A DNA stretch of 64,000 bases from NCBI RefSeq assembly GCF_018130765.1, contig NZ_JAFCJZ010000009.1, positions 186,001 through 250,000 of the forward strand. Reading direction: 5' to 3'. Under the pieces are notes generated by a model. It saw only the letters and a program-made list of their open reading frames with translations. It searched no databases and had not been told where the DNA came from. Shown piece after piece: positions 26,554 through 37,916 of this stretch. A program made the translations under genes and the position numbers. Origin of the DNA: Bradyrhizobium iriomotense (GTDB taxonomy: Bacteria; Pseudomonadota; Alphaproteobacteria; Rhizobiales; Xanthobacteraceae). How positions within the stretch are numbered: the first letter of the stretch is position 1; every line of letters begins with the position of its first letter.

Positions 26554-27180
26554 GTTCTCGCATAAGACATCCGCAATCTCCTCCATCTGGGCGAAGATGT
26601 GATCCGGCCCCAGCGCCCGCAACGCCGCCGGGGCCGCATAGCCCCAGCACACCGCACCGCAAGCGATGCCTGCAGTCCGCGCCGCCTCGATGTCGCGGAC
26701 CTCGTCGCCGATCGCGATCACCCGGTTTGGCTCCACGCCGGCGCGGCGGACGACCCGGCGGAATTTTGCGGCCTTGCCGAACAGCGACGCCGAGCAGTCG
26801 AACTGCGAAAACAGCGCGGCAGCCTCGCCGAGCTTCTCACGCGCATTGGCCTCGCTGTCGGACGTCACCAGCGCGAGCTGCACGCCGTTCTCAGCCAGTG
26901 TCCGCAGCATCGTCTCGACGCCCACAAATAGCGAAATCTCAGCTGCTGCCTCCGCCTTCAGCCGCCGCGCATGCCGCGCGATCGCCGGCAGCTTCCACAA
27001 GGGCACTTCGAGCCGGCTGAGTATCTCGCGGCTCGAGGCATGCCGCAGCCCCTCGATGTCCTCATCGGCGACCCGGCGAAAGCCGAAGCGATCGGCGACA
27101 TCGTTGATGGTGCGCAGGAACCAGGGGAAGCTGTCGGCGAGGGTGCCGTCGAGATCGAAGATGGCGAGGGAGTAGGGCAT
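26530..27180 (-). CDS. HAD-family hydrolase (phosphoglycolate phosphatase-like)
   Basis: 216 residues. Motif I FDLDGTLADSFPWF (nucleophile Asp about residue 9), motif II LALVTSDS, and motif IV IAIGDEVRDIEAARTAGI give a complete HAD active site with a helical cap domain (about 15-85). Most similar in layout to Gph/PGP-type phosphatases; substrate unknown. The C-terminal tail NVGWISEA is encoded by the inserted palindromic repeat, so the original C-terminus has been replaced or extended. The gene is divergent from kptA with a 64-bp gap. Confidence 0.9.
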   Translation of the reverse strand: MPYSLAIFDLDGTLADSFPWFLRTINDVADRFGFRRVADEDIEGLRHASSREILSRLEVPLWKLPAIARHARRLKAEAAAEISLFVGVETMLRTLAENGVQLALVTSDSEANAREKLGEAAALFSQFDCSASLFGKAAKFRRVVRRAGVEPNRVIAIGDEVRDIEAARTAGIACGAVCWGYAAPAALRALGPDHIFAQMEEIADVLCENVGWISEA

Positions 27181-27244
27181 GGAGGAAGGGGAGTCTGGTC
27201 GAACTAAGTGGCCGGATGTACAAGACGGAAACAGGAAGACAAAG

Positions 27245-27796
27245 ATGACGGTCGATCAGATTCAACTTAGCAAGTTCTTGAGCTTCGTGCTGAGACACAA
27301 GCCCGATGAGATCGGCTTGACGCTCAGTGCCAAGGGCTGGGTCAATATTGACGAACTGCTTGAGAAAGCCAATGCAGCAGGGACGACGTTTGACCGAGCT
27401 GACCTGCTCGGCGTCGTCGCAAGCAGCGACAAGAAGCGATTTTCGCTGTCCGCCGACGGGCTGAAGATCCGGGCAGCCCAAGGGCATTCCGTATCGGTGG
27501 AGCTCGGTTTGCCACCCCAAGAACCGCCCTCAGTCCTCTATCACGGGACGGCGACGAGATTCGTCGAAGCGATCCTCGCGGAGGGGTTGAAACCGCAGGC
27601 GCGCCAACAAGTGCACCTGTCCTCCGATGAGGTGACCGCGCTGCGGGTCGGACAGCGCCATGGCAAGCCCCACATCTTCAAGGTCGATGCCGGCGGCATG
27701 CATGCGCGCGGGTTCAAGTTCTATCGCGCCGACAATGGGGTCTGGTTGACCGAGACAGTGCCGCCGGAGTTCTTGGCCCCGGCGACGAGCAAATGA
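27245..27796 (+). CDS. kptA: RNA 2'-phosphotransferase (KptA/Tpt1)
   Basis: Transfers a 2'-phosphate from RNA to NAD+, forming ADP-ribose 1'',2''-cyclic phosphate. The 183-residue product begins with LSKFLSFVLRHKPDEIGL, the KptA signature with catalytic Arg/His. YHGTATRFVEAILAEGLKP and RQQVHLSSDEVTALRVGQRHGKP carry the other NAD-binding residues. The start at ATG 27245 fits the family N-terminus and follows GGAAGAC. The bacterial role of this enzyme is unclear, since most bacteria lack the tRNA splicing that produces 2'-phosphates. Confidence 0.95.
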   Translation: MTVDQIQLSKFLSFVLRHKPDEIGLTLSAKGWVNIDELLEKANAAGTTFDRADLLGVVASSDKKRFSLSADGLKIRAAQGHSVSVELGLPPQEPPSVLYHGTATRFVEAILAEGLKPQARQQVHLSSDEVTALRVGQRHGKPHIFKVDAGGMHARGFKFYRADNGVWLTETVPPEFLAPATSK

Positions 27797-27811
27797 CATA
27801 ACGGGAGGCCG

Positions 27812-30787
<2,976 letters not shown>

Positions 30788-30885
30788 CCGAGTTGCCCTC
30801 AAGGAAGCCCAAAGGTGCGCGATCGCGCCAACAAAAAAGGCGCGCTTCGCCCGGAACCGGGATCGGCGCCGATGGGGTTGGCAGC

Positions 30886-30900
30886 GAACGTAGGAAGAAC
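30886..30900 (-). promoter_or_regulatory. LexA (SOS) box upstream of uvrA
   Basis: GAAC-N7-GAAC (minus strand GTTC-N7-GTTC), the direct-repeat LexA site of alphaproteobacteria, 99 bp before the uvrA start. Confidence 0.85.
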
Positions 30901-31011
30901 GGAGACGGATTTCCAGAGGGAGTTGCGAATCGTCAACGGAATGTTGGCGTGCTGGCGGCATCTGGCAGCAGCTGGGCGAGCGGAACTACGCTGGAGCGTG
31001 CTGCCAAACAA

Positions 31012-31036
31012 AAAGGCCGGCGCAAGGCCGGCCTTT
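31012..31036 (-). terminator. Terminator of first beta-barrel gene
   Basis: AAAGGCCGGC / GCCGGCCTTT 10-bp stem with a 5-base loop, followed on the minus strand by TTTTTG. Near-identical copies follow the other two tandem paralogues. Confidence 0.9.
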
Positions 31037-31064
31037 CGTAACGCGAGTGCGTCGGAGACGAAGC

Positions 31065-31811
31065 TTAGTACTTCGCGACCACCGGGCCGCCGAAGGTGTA
31101 GTTGAGGCGGACGGTGCCCATGTCGACGTCCTGCTTGATGCGGTCGATACGGTCGTTGATGCCGACAATCGTAAACGAGTTGTTGCGCTTGCCCATGAAC
31201 AGATGGTCGTACTCGATCGCAACGGACCAGCCCGGCGCGAAGCCGAATTCGAGGCCGGTGCCGACCGCACCACCCCAGCGCGTCTCGCTTGCGCTGTCGA
31301 TGACCACGCCGGCCACCGTACCATTGTACTTGGCGTGCGTGACGGCCGCGCCACCCTTCACGTACCAGAGCACGTTGTTCCAGGCATAGCCGACCTGGCC
31401 GGTGAACAGGCCAAGCGCGTCGATCTTGGTCTCGTTGACCAGCGGCGCGAGCACCAAGCTCGTATTCGAACCCTTCAGGTTTGCCCAGTCACCCTGGGCT
31501 TCAAGGCCGAATACCCAGTTGGCCGACTGCCAGCGATAACCGATCTGGCCACCGACGATGCCGCCGGTCGCATTGTGACAGCCTTCGGCCGTGTCCGGAC
31601 CCGCAACGCCGAAGATATTGTTGACGTCCCAGCAATTGTGGCTGGAGCCGCCACCGGCGTTGGCGCCGATGTAGAATCCGCTCCAGTTGTAGATCGAGGC
31701 CACGGCGACCGGCGCCTTGGTATAGGGGCGGGCCGCAAGATCGGCCGCCGAGGCCGGTGTCAACGCGCTGAGCACGAACAGACTGGCCGAAGCCAGCAAA
31801 ACCTTCTTCAT
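31065..31811 (-). CDS. Outer-membrane beta-barrel protein (tandem copy 1)
   Basis: 248 residues. Signal peptide to about residue 22 (LTPASAADL), then AARPYTKAPVAVASIYNWSGFYIGANAG, the Omp31/RopB-type start. The barrel ends in VRLNYTFGGPVVAKY. Two cysteines (HNCWDVN, EGCHNATG) probably form a disulfide in an outer loop and are shared with the copy at 32958. A repeated GYRWQSANWVFGLEAQGDWA strand-turn-strand block marks the family. No clear function beyond outer-membrane structure. Confidence 0.93.
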   Translation of the reverse strand: MKKVLLASASLFVLSALTPASAADLAARPYTKAPVAVASIYNWSGFYIGANAGGGSSHNCWDVNNIFGVAGPDTAEGCHNATGGIVGGQIGYRWQSANWVFGLEAQGDWANLKGSNTSLVLAPLVNETKIDALGLFTGQVGYAWNNVLWYVKGGAAVTHAKYNGTVAGVVIDSASETRWGGAVGTGLEFGFAPGWSVAIEYDHLFMGKRNNSFTIVGINDRIDRIKQDVDMGTVRLNYTFGGPVVAKY

Positions 31812-31996
31812 CTGATTCCCCAGTTCCGTTTCTCTTTGTTGCCTTCCGCAAGGAAGAGCAGCGGACCCTATGAGCCAACTGATGTCATAGCTCTACACCA
31901 TTGAATCCTAAGGTTGTGTCACCGGATAGCCACATCTCGCCGAAAACGCTAGTGGCGGGATGGCGTATATTACGACGTGTGAAGATGACCAAACAA

Positions 31997-32021
31997 AAAG
32001 GCCGGCGCGAGGCCGGCCTTT
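31997..32021 (-). terminator. Terminator of second beta-barrel gene
   Basis: Same AAAGGCCGGC / GCCGGCCTTT stem with loop GCGAG and a T run on the minus strand. The surrounding ~45 bp are almost the same as after copy 1. Confidence 0.9.
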
Positions 32022-32050
32022 CGTAACGCGGGTAGCGTCGGAGACGAAGC

Positions 32051-32722
32051 TTAGTACTTCGCGACGATCGGGCCGCCGAAGTGATAGTTCACGCCGACCT
32101 GCACGGTGTGGAAGTTGATCGTGCCGGTGTTCACAGGAGCGCCGAGGCCCGAGAAGTAGGTTTCGCCGCCGAGGCTGCGATAGAGGTACTCGCCCTTGAC
32201 CGACCACTGCGGAGCAAAGAACGCTTCGACGCCCGCACCGACGGTCCAGCCGGAGTGCCACTTGGTGTCGGAGACGGTCACGCCAAGTGCGCTGACGCTG
32301 AGCTTGTTGTCGATCCAGGCGTAACCACCGGTGCCGTAGAACAGGACCTGGTTGACGGCGTAGCCGATGCGGCCGCGGACGGTGCCGAGTGCGTCGGTCT
32401 TGGAGGAGACGGTGACGCCGAGAGCGGTCGCGGAGGCGCTGACGTCAGCCCAGGAACCGTCGGCCTCGATGCCGAACACGACGTTGCCGGTCTGCCAGTT
32501 GTAGCCAGCGGTGCCACCGACGAAGCCACCCTTCATCTTCGGGTCACCCGAAGCGTTTTCCCAGGCGCCGCCACCGACGATACCGAGGTAGAAGCCGGTC
32601 CAGTTGTAGACCGAGGCCACAGCCACAGGAGCCTTGGTGTACGGGCGGGCCGCGAGATCAGCCGCCGACGCAGGGGCAGCCAGAGCGAACAAACAGGCCG
32701 AAGCCAACAAAACCTTCTTCAT
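32051..32722 (-). CDS. Outer-membrane beta-barrel protein (tandem copy 2)
   Basis: 223 residues from ATG 32722. The signal peptide is almost identical to copy 1 (MKKVLLASACLFALAAPASA) and the mature start AADLAARPYTKAPVAVASVYNWTG likewise. The middle differs: no cysteine loops, but GTVRGRIGYAVNQVLFYGTGGYAW. It ends VQVGVNYHFGGPIVAKY. The strong 5' and 3' identity with copy 1 against a diverged centre suggests duplication with later gene conversion at the ends. Confidence 0.93.
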   Translation of the reverse strand: MKKVLLASACLFALAAPASAADLAARPYTKAPVAVASVYNWTGFYLGIVGGGAWENASGDPKMKGGFVGGTAGYNWQTGNVVFGIEADGSWADVSASATALGVTVSSKTDALGTVRGRIGYAVNQVLFYGTGGYAWIDNKLSVSALGVTVSDTKWHSGWTVGAGVEAFFAPQWSVKGEYLYRSLGGETYFSGLGAPVNTGTINFHTVQVGVNYHFGGPIVAKY

Positions 32723-32903
32723 TTTTAACCTAATCCCAGTCCCAGTTTCTGTTGTTGCCTTCCGTGAACGGAAGGGCATCGGACGCCGTGGTCCAACTGG
32801 CGTCGTGCTTACACCAACGAAGCCGCAAGTTGTGTACCCGAAAAGTCACAACAGCCACAAAACGTCACAATCGCTGACGGATCCCTCGGCTCGCGCCCAG
32901 CAA

Positions 32904-32928
32904 AAAGGCCGGCGCGAGGCCGGCCTTT
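32904..32928 (-). terminator. Terminator of third beta-barrel gene
   Basis: Third copy of the AAAGGCCGGC / GCCGGCCTTT hairpin with T run on the minus strand. Confidence 0.9.
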
Positions 32929-32957
32929 CGTTCGTCAGAAGAGAACTATCCTTGCGA

Positions 32958-33719
32958 TCAGTACCTGGCGATCGCCGGGCCGCCCCAACGGTAGTTCAGG
33001 CGGATGAGGGCGAGATCGACGTCCTGACTGATGCGTTCGGTCTGAACGAAGGCTCCGCCGAAGATGAAGTCGACGTTTCGGGTGCCGAGGAAGATGTGAT
33101 CGTACTCGAAGCCCACCGACCAGTTCGGGGCGAAGCCAAATTCGACTCCCGCGCCGACCGTTCCGCCCCAGCGTGTTCCGTTGGCCGAACCGAAGGTCGT
33201 GCCAGCACCCACAAAGCCCGGCGCGACGATGAGGTCGTATCTGTCGTCCACGACGGCGCCGCCGCCCTTTACGTAGACCAAAACGTTATTCCAGGCATAA
33301 CCGACCTGACCGGTAATCAAGCCGAAGGCATCGACCCGCGTACGGTTCTGCTGATCTGGCGCGGTCGGGCTGATGTTGCTTCCACTGAAGTCAGCCCAGT
33401 TGCCTTGGCCTTCCACGCCAAACACCCAATTGGCCGACTGCCAGCGATAGCCGACCTGACCACCGACTGTGCCGCCCGATGAGTTATGGCAGCCGTCGTC
33501 GATCAGCGTACCGGTGACCGGCGTCACGAAGTCCCAGCAATTGCGGCTTGAGCCCCAGCCGCCGTTGATGCCGATGTAGAAGCCGCTCCAGTCGTAGATG
33601 GTCGCAACCATCGGGGGCGGAGCCTTGGTGTAGGGACGCGCCGCCATATCCGCCGCGCTTGCGGGAGCCGACAGGCCCAACGCCACGGCACCGATTGTAC
33701 CAATCAAAATCTTATTCAT
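32958..33719 (-). CDS. Outer-membrane beta-barrel protein (tandem copy 3)
   Basis: 253 residues. A distinct signal peptide (NKILIGTIGAVALGLSAPASA) is followed by the family start ADMAARPYTKAPPPMVATIYDWSG. Shares the cysteine loops (RNCWDFV, DGCHNSSG) and the GYRWQSANWVFGVEGQGNWA block with copy 1. Ends IRLNYRWGGPAIARY. Copies 1 and 3 are closer to each other than to copy 2 in the barrel. Confidence 0.93.
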   Translation of the reverse strand: MNKILIGTIGAVALGLSAPASAADMAARPYTKAPPPMVATIYDWSGFYIGINGGWGSSRNCWDFVTPVTGTLIDDGCHNSSGGTVGGQVGYRWQSANWVFGVEGQGNWADFSGSNISPTAPDQQNRTRVDAFGLITGQVGYAWNNVLVYVKGGGAVVDDRYDLIVAPGFVGAGTTFGSANGTRWGGTVGAGVEFGFAPNWSVGFEYDHIFLGTRNVDFIFGGAFVQTERISQDVDLALIRLNYRWGGPAIARY

Positions 33720-34172
33720 TGCAGTCTCCCCGGGTCAGGTCCGCTTCTTGAGGTCCCCGAAGCGGCCAATCAGGCGCGACGCCCATATGAACTCAATTCC
33801 GAGGCAACGGTAGCCTAAGGGGGAGGCAGAGTCCGTCTCTGAAATGCAACAGTCGCAAGCCAAGTGCGAGGCGTGTAACTTTATGAATGTTAAGCGCTTT
33901 TCGCTGATTGGGGGAACTTGAAAAGGTTCCATCCATTGCGCGCCATTTGAGCGGCATGCAGGCACCGCCGGAGCCGAACATGCCGTGCTCGCCCCGGAAG
34001 AACAAATCTGGAACAAGCCGGCAGGCGATGCTATATGTGGGGATAACCCGAGGGCTGGTGGGCTGATCGGTCCGCGCAAGCGTATAGGGTCGCCTCAAAC
34101 AGGTTGCGGCGGACTGCGGGGCGCGCGGCGCGGCCTTTACGAATTCAGTTGCATTTGGAGTGGAGAGCGGCG
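33720..34172. other. 453-bp divergent promoter region between omp copy 3 and ssb
   Basis: Contains the promoters of both flanking genes and an SOS box at 34000. Open frames here have no RBS or coding character. Confidence 0.6.
34000..34014 (+). promoter_or_regulatory. LexA (SOS) box upstream of ssb
   Basis: GAAC-N7-GAAC direct repeat, 159 bp before the ssb start. Same motif as at uvrA. Confidence 0.8.
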
Positions 34173-34676
34173 ATGGCGGGAAGCGTCAACAAGGTCATTC
34201 TGGTTGGAAATCTCGGCAAGGATCCTGAAATCCGCCGCACCCAGGACGGGCGGCCGATCGCGAATCTGAGCATCGCGACCTCGGAAACCTGGCGCGACAA
34301 GAACAGCGGCGAGCGCAAGGAAAAGACTGAGTGGCATCGCGTCGTGATCTTCAATGAGGGGCTCTGCAAGGTCGCCGAGCAGTATCTGAAGAAGGGCGCG
34401 AAGGTGTACATCGAGGGCGCGCTCCAGACCCGCAAATGGACCGACCAGAGCGGCGTCGAGAAGTACTCGACCGAGGTCGTGCTCCAGGGCTTCAACTCGA
34501 CGCTGACGATGCTCGATGGCCGCGGTGGCGGCGGCGGAGGCGGCGGAGGCGGCAGCTTCGGCGACGAGCCGGGCGGCGATTTCGGCTCCTCCGGTCCGGT
34601 CAGCAGCGCGCCGCGTCGTCCCGTTGCGGCCGGCGGCGGCCGCAATAGCGACATGGACGACGACATCCCGTTCTAG
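34173..34676 (+). CDS. ssb: Single-stranded DNA-binding protein
   Basis: Essential tetrameric ssDNA-binding protein. The OB-fold spans about residues 1-112 (MAGSVNKVILVGNLGKDPEIR, ATSETWRDKNSGERKEKTEWH, YIEGALQTRKWTDQSG). A glycine-rich linker of ten consecutive Gly follows, and the acidic protein-interaction tip is DMDDDIPF. 167 residues, normal. Start ATG 34173 after GGAGAG. The integrative island begins just downstream. Confidence 0.98.
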   Translation: MAGSVNKVILVGNLGKDPEIRRTQDGRPIANLSIATSETWRDKNSGERKEKTEWHRVVIFNEGLCKVAEQYLKKGAKVYIEGALQTRKWTDQSGVEKYSTEVVLQGFNSTLTMLDGRGGGGGGGGGGSFGDEPGGDFGSSGPVSSAPRRPVAAGGGRNSDMDDDIPF

Positions 34677-35136
34677 CAGATAGGATTTTCCGAAAGTAAA
34701 GTTTCGGGGCGATTTCTTAGACCTGGCAACGGGTTATGAGAAATCGCCCCGATTGTTTTTGTAAAGCATTGCTTCAGCTAGATTGTAGGATTCGTTGTTT
34801 GTAAAGTTTTGGCAGAAAACCCGCTTATTTTTCTGATGAAAATCTTTCCAACGTGCGATCGTTCGGGAGTTGCGCATTCTGGTGGACGAATTTGGGGAAA
34901 ACCGGATGAGGATTCCTCCACGGACGTCGGCGGCGTTTCAAAACCTCTGCAAAAATAGGGCTTCTGCGGGCTTCGAAGTTTGCCGCCCGTTCGCTCAGCT
35001 TTGTAAAGATTGGAGCGAAATCGTCCGCTTGCTCTGAGGGTTAAACGTCATTTTGCGGTCTTGCCTTTGCAATTAGGGCGTTTTGGGCTGCTCGTGAGAT
35101 TTTAGGGCCATCATCCAGTGCCCGAGTATCTCGCCG
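34677..35136. other. 460-bp AT-rich junction, presumed left end of island
   Basis: No gene. Visibly richer in A and T than either flank. Holds a long-stem hairpin (34705-34751) and three exact copies of TTTGTAAAG at 34758, 34798 and 35000. These could be recombinase arm sites or promoter elements of the recombinase operon. Confidence 0.55.
34705..34751. terminator. 13-bp-stem hairpin after ssb
   Basis: CGGGGCGATTTCT pairs perfectly with AGAAATCGCCCCG, loop 21 bases, followed by GATTGTTTTTG. It probably terminates ssb transcription; the long stem could also mark the island border. Confidence 0.65.
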
Positions 35137-36354
35137 ATGTGGCAAGAAATTCCGCCTTTTCACACCAAAACCATTCGTCTGGAGGAAGGCGACGAGTTCG
35201 CTTTCACAGTCGACTCGCAGGAATTGCCGGTCGATTGGCCGAACCTCTATTGCGTCGCGCATCTGCGGCCCACGACCATGGCCCTGAGGACCATGGAAAC
35301 GCACATGCACGCGGTTTGCATGCTGCATAACTGGGCCGCGGGCCGCGAGATCGATCTGCGCCAGCGCATCGAGAGCTTCGAATTGTTCAGCCGGGAGGAA
35401 CTGGCTGCTTTGCGGACCGAACTGCGGGTCAACCTCAATCATCGCGCGCGCCAGATGGAGGGTAAGAACTCGCGGGGAAAGTCGGTTGTCTCCGCCTCGG
35501 TATGGAGGGCCCGATGCACGGCGATCCGGGATTACGTCGCGTTCCATGCCGACAACACGCTTGGACGGATGTCAGCCCGGGACAGCCGCATCGCGGAAGC
35601 GCGGCTTCGGCTGGCCGACTTCAAGGAGGCCGTCGTCGGAGAGATTAGAATCCGTAAACAGACGACCCGAGAGGGCCTGAGCGATACCGATCGCGAACTC
35701 TTCTTGAAGGCCATCACGCCTGGCGATCCCAGCAACCCCTTTAGGCCTGCGCACCAGGAGCGAAACTACGCCCTATGGCTGCTCTACTACGATGCCGGCG
35801 TGCGCAAGTCCGAGGCGCTGATCGTCAAGGGCAAGGACCTCGACCTCAACGGTGATGCGCCCATGGTCACCGTCCATCGCCGGCCGGATGACCGCGAGGA
35901 TCCACGCAAGAATACACCCAAGACAAAGACGTTGGCTCGGCCGTTGCCGCTGACGCCGAGGTTGGCGCGAGCCCTCAACAATTACATCACTCGCTCTCGC
36001 AGGACGTTTCCTGGCGTGAAGAAGTCGCCGTACGTGTTCTTCTCGCAACAGGGCAAACCGCTCTCGGGCTCGACCGTCACGTACATGTACAGGCAGCTGC
36101 GCGAGAAGGTGCCCGGCATCCCCGCCAAATTCTCCACGCACGTCCTTCGCCATACCTGGAATGATCGATTTGGCGACGGCGCTGAAGAGCTCGGAACGCC
36201 GGAGGCAATGGAGAAGCATGCCCGCAACCAGAGCCAAGGGTGGACGCGCACCTCGGAGCAGGGCGACCACTACCAGGGTCGGCGCATCCGCAGGCGAGCT
36301 CGGACGATCATGCTCAAGATGCAGGACAAGAGCACCCGCGAGGTCGAGGAATGA
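35137..36354 (+). CDS. ginA: Tyrosine recombinase, GinA-like
   Basis: 405 residues. The C-terminal catalytic domain shows LYYDAGVRKSEALIV (Arg I about 226), THVLRHTW (His and Arg II about 333-336) and GDHYQGRRIRRRA (candidate nucleophile Tyr about 378). The N-terminal ~200 residues are a less conserved DNA-binding arm. The gene ends in an ATGA overlap with ginB. There is no good SD before ATG 35137, so the true start may lie inside the frame. The gene symbol rests on operon order, not on a sequence search. Confidence 0.85.
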   Translation: MWQEIPPFHTKTIRLEEGDEFAFTVDSQELPVDWPNLYCVAHLRPTTMALRTMETHMHAVCMLHNWAAGREIDLRQRIESFELFSREELAALRTELRVNLNHRARQMEGKNSRGKSVVSASVWRARCTAIRDYVAFHADNTLGRMSARDSRIAEARLRLADFKEAVVGEIRIRKQTTREGLSDTDRELFLKAITPGDPSNPFRPAHQERNYALWLLYYDAGVRKSEALIVKGKDLDLNGDAPMVTVHRRPDDREDPRKNTPKTKTLARPLPLTPRLARALNNYITRSRRTFPGVKKSPYVFFSQQGKPLSGSTVTYMYRQLREKVPGIPAKFSTHVLRHTWNDRFGDGAEELGTPEAMEKHARNQSQGWTRTSEQGDHYQGRRIRRRARTIMLKMQDKSTREVEE

Positions 36355-37916
36355 CAGCGAAGCGAGATCTTGAGCATGAGCCCGGCTTCGATTTTCCGAG
36401 CCAAGGCGTAATTCATGATCGCGCCGGTGTTCCGGTTGATGCGACCGGATGGGTTTGGAAGCTGAATCAGCTGAGACGGGTGCGTCATGACCTGGATTTC
36501 CGCAGGCTCCAGATTGACTCTCTCGCCCTGCTTACAAGCGTCGTTCTTTATCTTGCCGCGCGAATCCAGGTGGTATCCACGGATGATGTTGGCAACACTT
36601 TTAGCGCTCTAGCTTACCTGCATCGCTCTGAGCATTTTAGAGCCTGTGCCGCGAACGGTGCGGGAATCGATGAGCGGCTTATCAGCGAACTCCGGCAAGT
36701 TCCTCGACTTGTCCACTACCGCCTTGGCTATGTTCGAGCGTGGTATCGATGGTGTGCTCAACAAAAGCTTCCGCAGTTTTCGTCCGATGTCGCTGCGACG
36801 CTCGACGAGCTGGTGATCGGCCGCAATGAGCAGGGTCGCGCCGTTCGCACCAGAGATCCTGTCAAAGGGGCATTTGACGAGCTCGAATACATAGCCCTGA
36901 CGACCGCGCTCCGGGCCTCTGCGAGCTCATCGGTTCTTGATCTCGAGGAACGCACGGCATTGTGGCTGGCTATAGGCCTGGGCTGCAATCCCTTGGCGTA
37001 CGCACTCCTGCGGGAGGAAGATTACAAGCCGATAGTGGAACACCGCACGGGTCGGATCCTGCACCTGCTCTACGTGCCCCGTATCAAGAAGGGGGACGAG
37101 GAATTTCGTTCCCAGTTTCATCCGGAGATCCTGAACGAGGACATGGGCCCCCTGGTCGCGGCCCTCATCGCGCAGAACAAGTTGCGACGTGAAGCGGAGG
37201 GCTGGGCTGACGAGTATGGCCATCCGTTGTTTGCGGCGGCCCAGCCGCGACTGGATCTTCGTGGAACGCTTCGCGAATATGCGATGCACGTTCCTCCCCA
37301 AGAGATTGCCGGGATGATCGAGCGCGCAGTTCGCAAGCTCGGCGTAAAGTCCCACCGGACCGGAGATTATCTTAGGGCTAATCCAAGACGGTTTCGCCGG
37401 ACTTTCGCAACCCGCGCCGTCGAGGAAGGAGCCTTTCCCGTTGAACTCGCCATGATGCTCGACCATTCGGACCTGCAGACGGTCCAGGTCTATTACGAGA
37501 CCCGTTCGAACCAGGTTCAGCGGCTGGATGCAGCCTTGGCGTTGAAACTGGCGCCGCTCGCGGACGCCTTCATGGGACGGGTGGTGGTGGACGAGAGCGA
37601 AGCTGTGAACGGCGGTAATCCCGCAAAGCGCATTCCCTGGTTTCGTCGCCAGCCGGGCCAGGCCCCGGAGCGCAACGGTAACCTCGGGACGTGCGGTGCC
37701 GGAGCCTGCGGCCTCTATGCGCCGATCTCCTGCTACACCTGCGAAAAGTTTCAGCCCTGGAAGAATGGTCCGCACCGCGAAATGCTCGATTGGCTGTGCT
37801 CCGAGCGCGTCCGGCGCGAGAAGGACGGGCGGGATCCGCAGATCGTCCGCCTTCACGACGCGACCATCCTGGCGGTCGCCGAGGTCGTAACCCTGTGTGA
37901 AGGAGCCGCGGAATGA
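36351..37916 (+). CDS. ginB: Tyrosine recombinase, GinB-like
   Basis: 521 residues from ATG 36351, whose ATG overlaps the ginA stop. The recombinase core is recognisable from NPRRFRRTFATRAVEEG (about 345-361) and LDHSDLQTVQVYYETRS (about 368-384, with the nucleophile Tyr). The usual Arg I box (GxRxxE) reads IGLGCNPLAYALLREED and the His of HxxR is Arg. It may therefore be a non-standard or accessory subunit. A cysteine cluster in GTCGAGACGLYAPISCYTCEKF (about 445-465) looks like a zinc site. Overlaps ginC by 4 bp. Confidence 0.85.
   Translation: MTAKRDLEHEPGFDFPSQGVIHDRAGVPVDATGWVWKLNQLRRVRHDLDFRRLQIDSLALLTSVVLYLAARIQVVSTDDVGNTFSALAYLHRSEHFRACAANGAGIDERLISELRQVPRLVHYRLGYVRAWYRWCAQQKLPQFSSDVAATLDELVIGRNEQGRAVRTRDPVKGAFDELEYIALTTALRASASSSVLDLEERTALWLAIGLGCNPLAYALLREEDYKPIVEHRTGRILHLLYVPRIKKGDEEFRSQFHPEILNEDMGPLVAALIAQNKLRREAEGWADEYGHPLFAAAQPRLDLRGTLREYAMHVPPQEIAGMIERAVRKLGVKSHRTGDYLRANPRRFRRTFATRAVEEGAFPVELAMMLDHSDLQTVQVYYETRSNQVQRLDAALALKLAPLADAFMGRVVVDESEAVNGGNPAKRIPWFRRQPGQAPERNGNLGTCGAGACGLYAPISCYTCEKFQPWKNGPHREMLDWLCSERVRREKDGRDPQIVRLHDATILAVAEVVTLCEGAAE

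Noticed and set aside
34677..35136. tRNA or tmRNA fragment as integration target
   Set aside because: No cloverleaf-like sequence or tRNA 3' end was found at either presumed end of the island.
35041..35547. 168-codon minus-strand frame at the start of the island
   Set aside because: Antisense of the first recombinase, whose catalytic motifs and operon coupling are clear.
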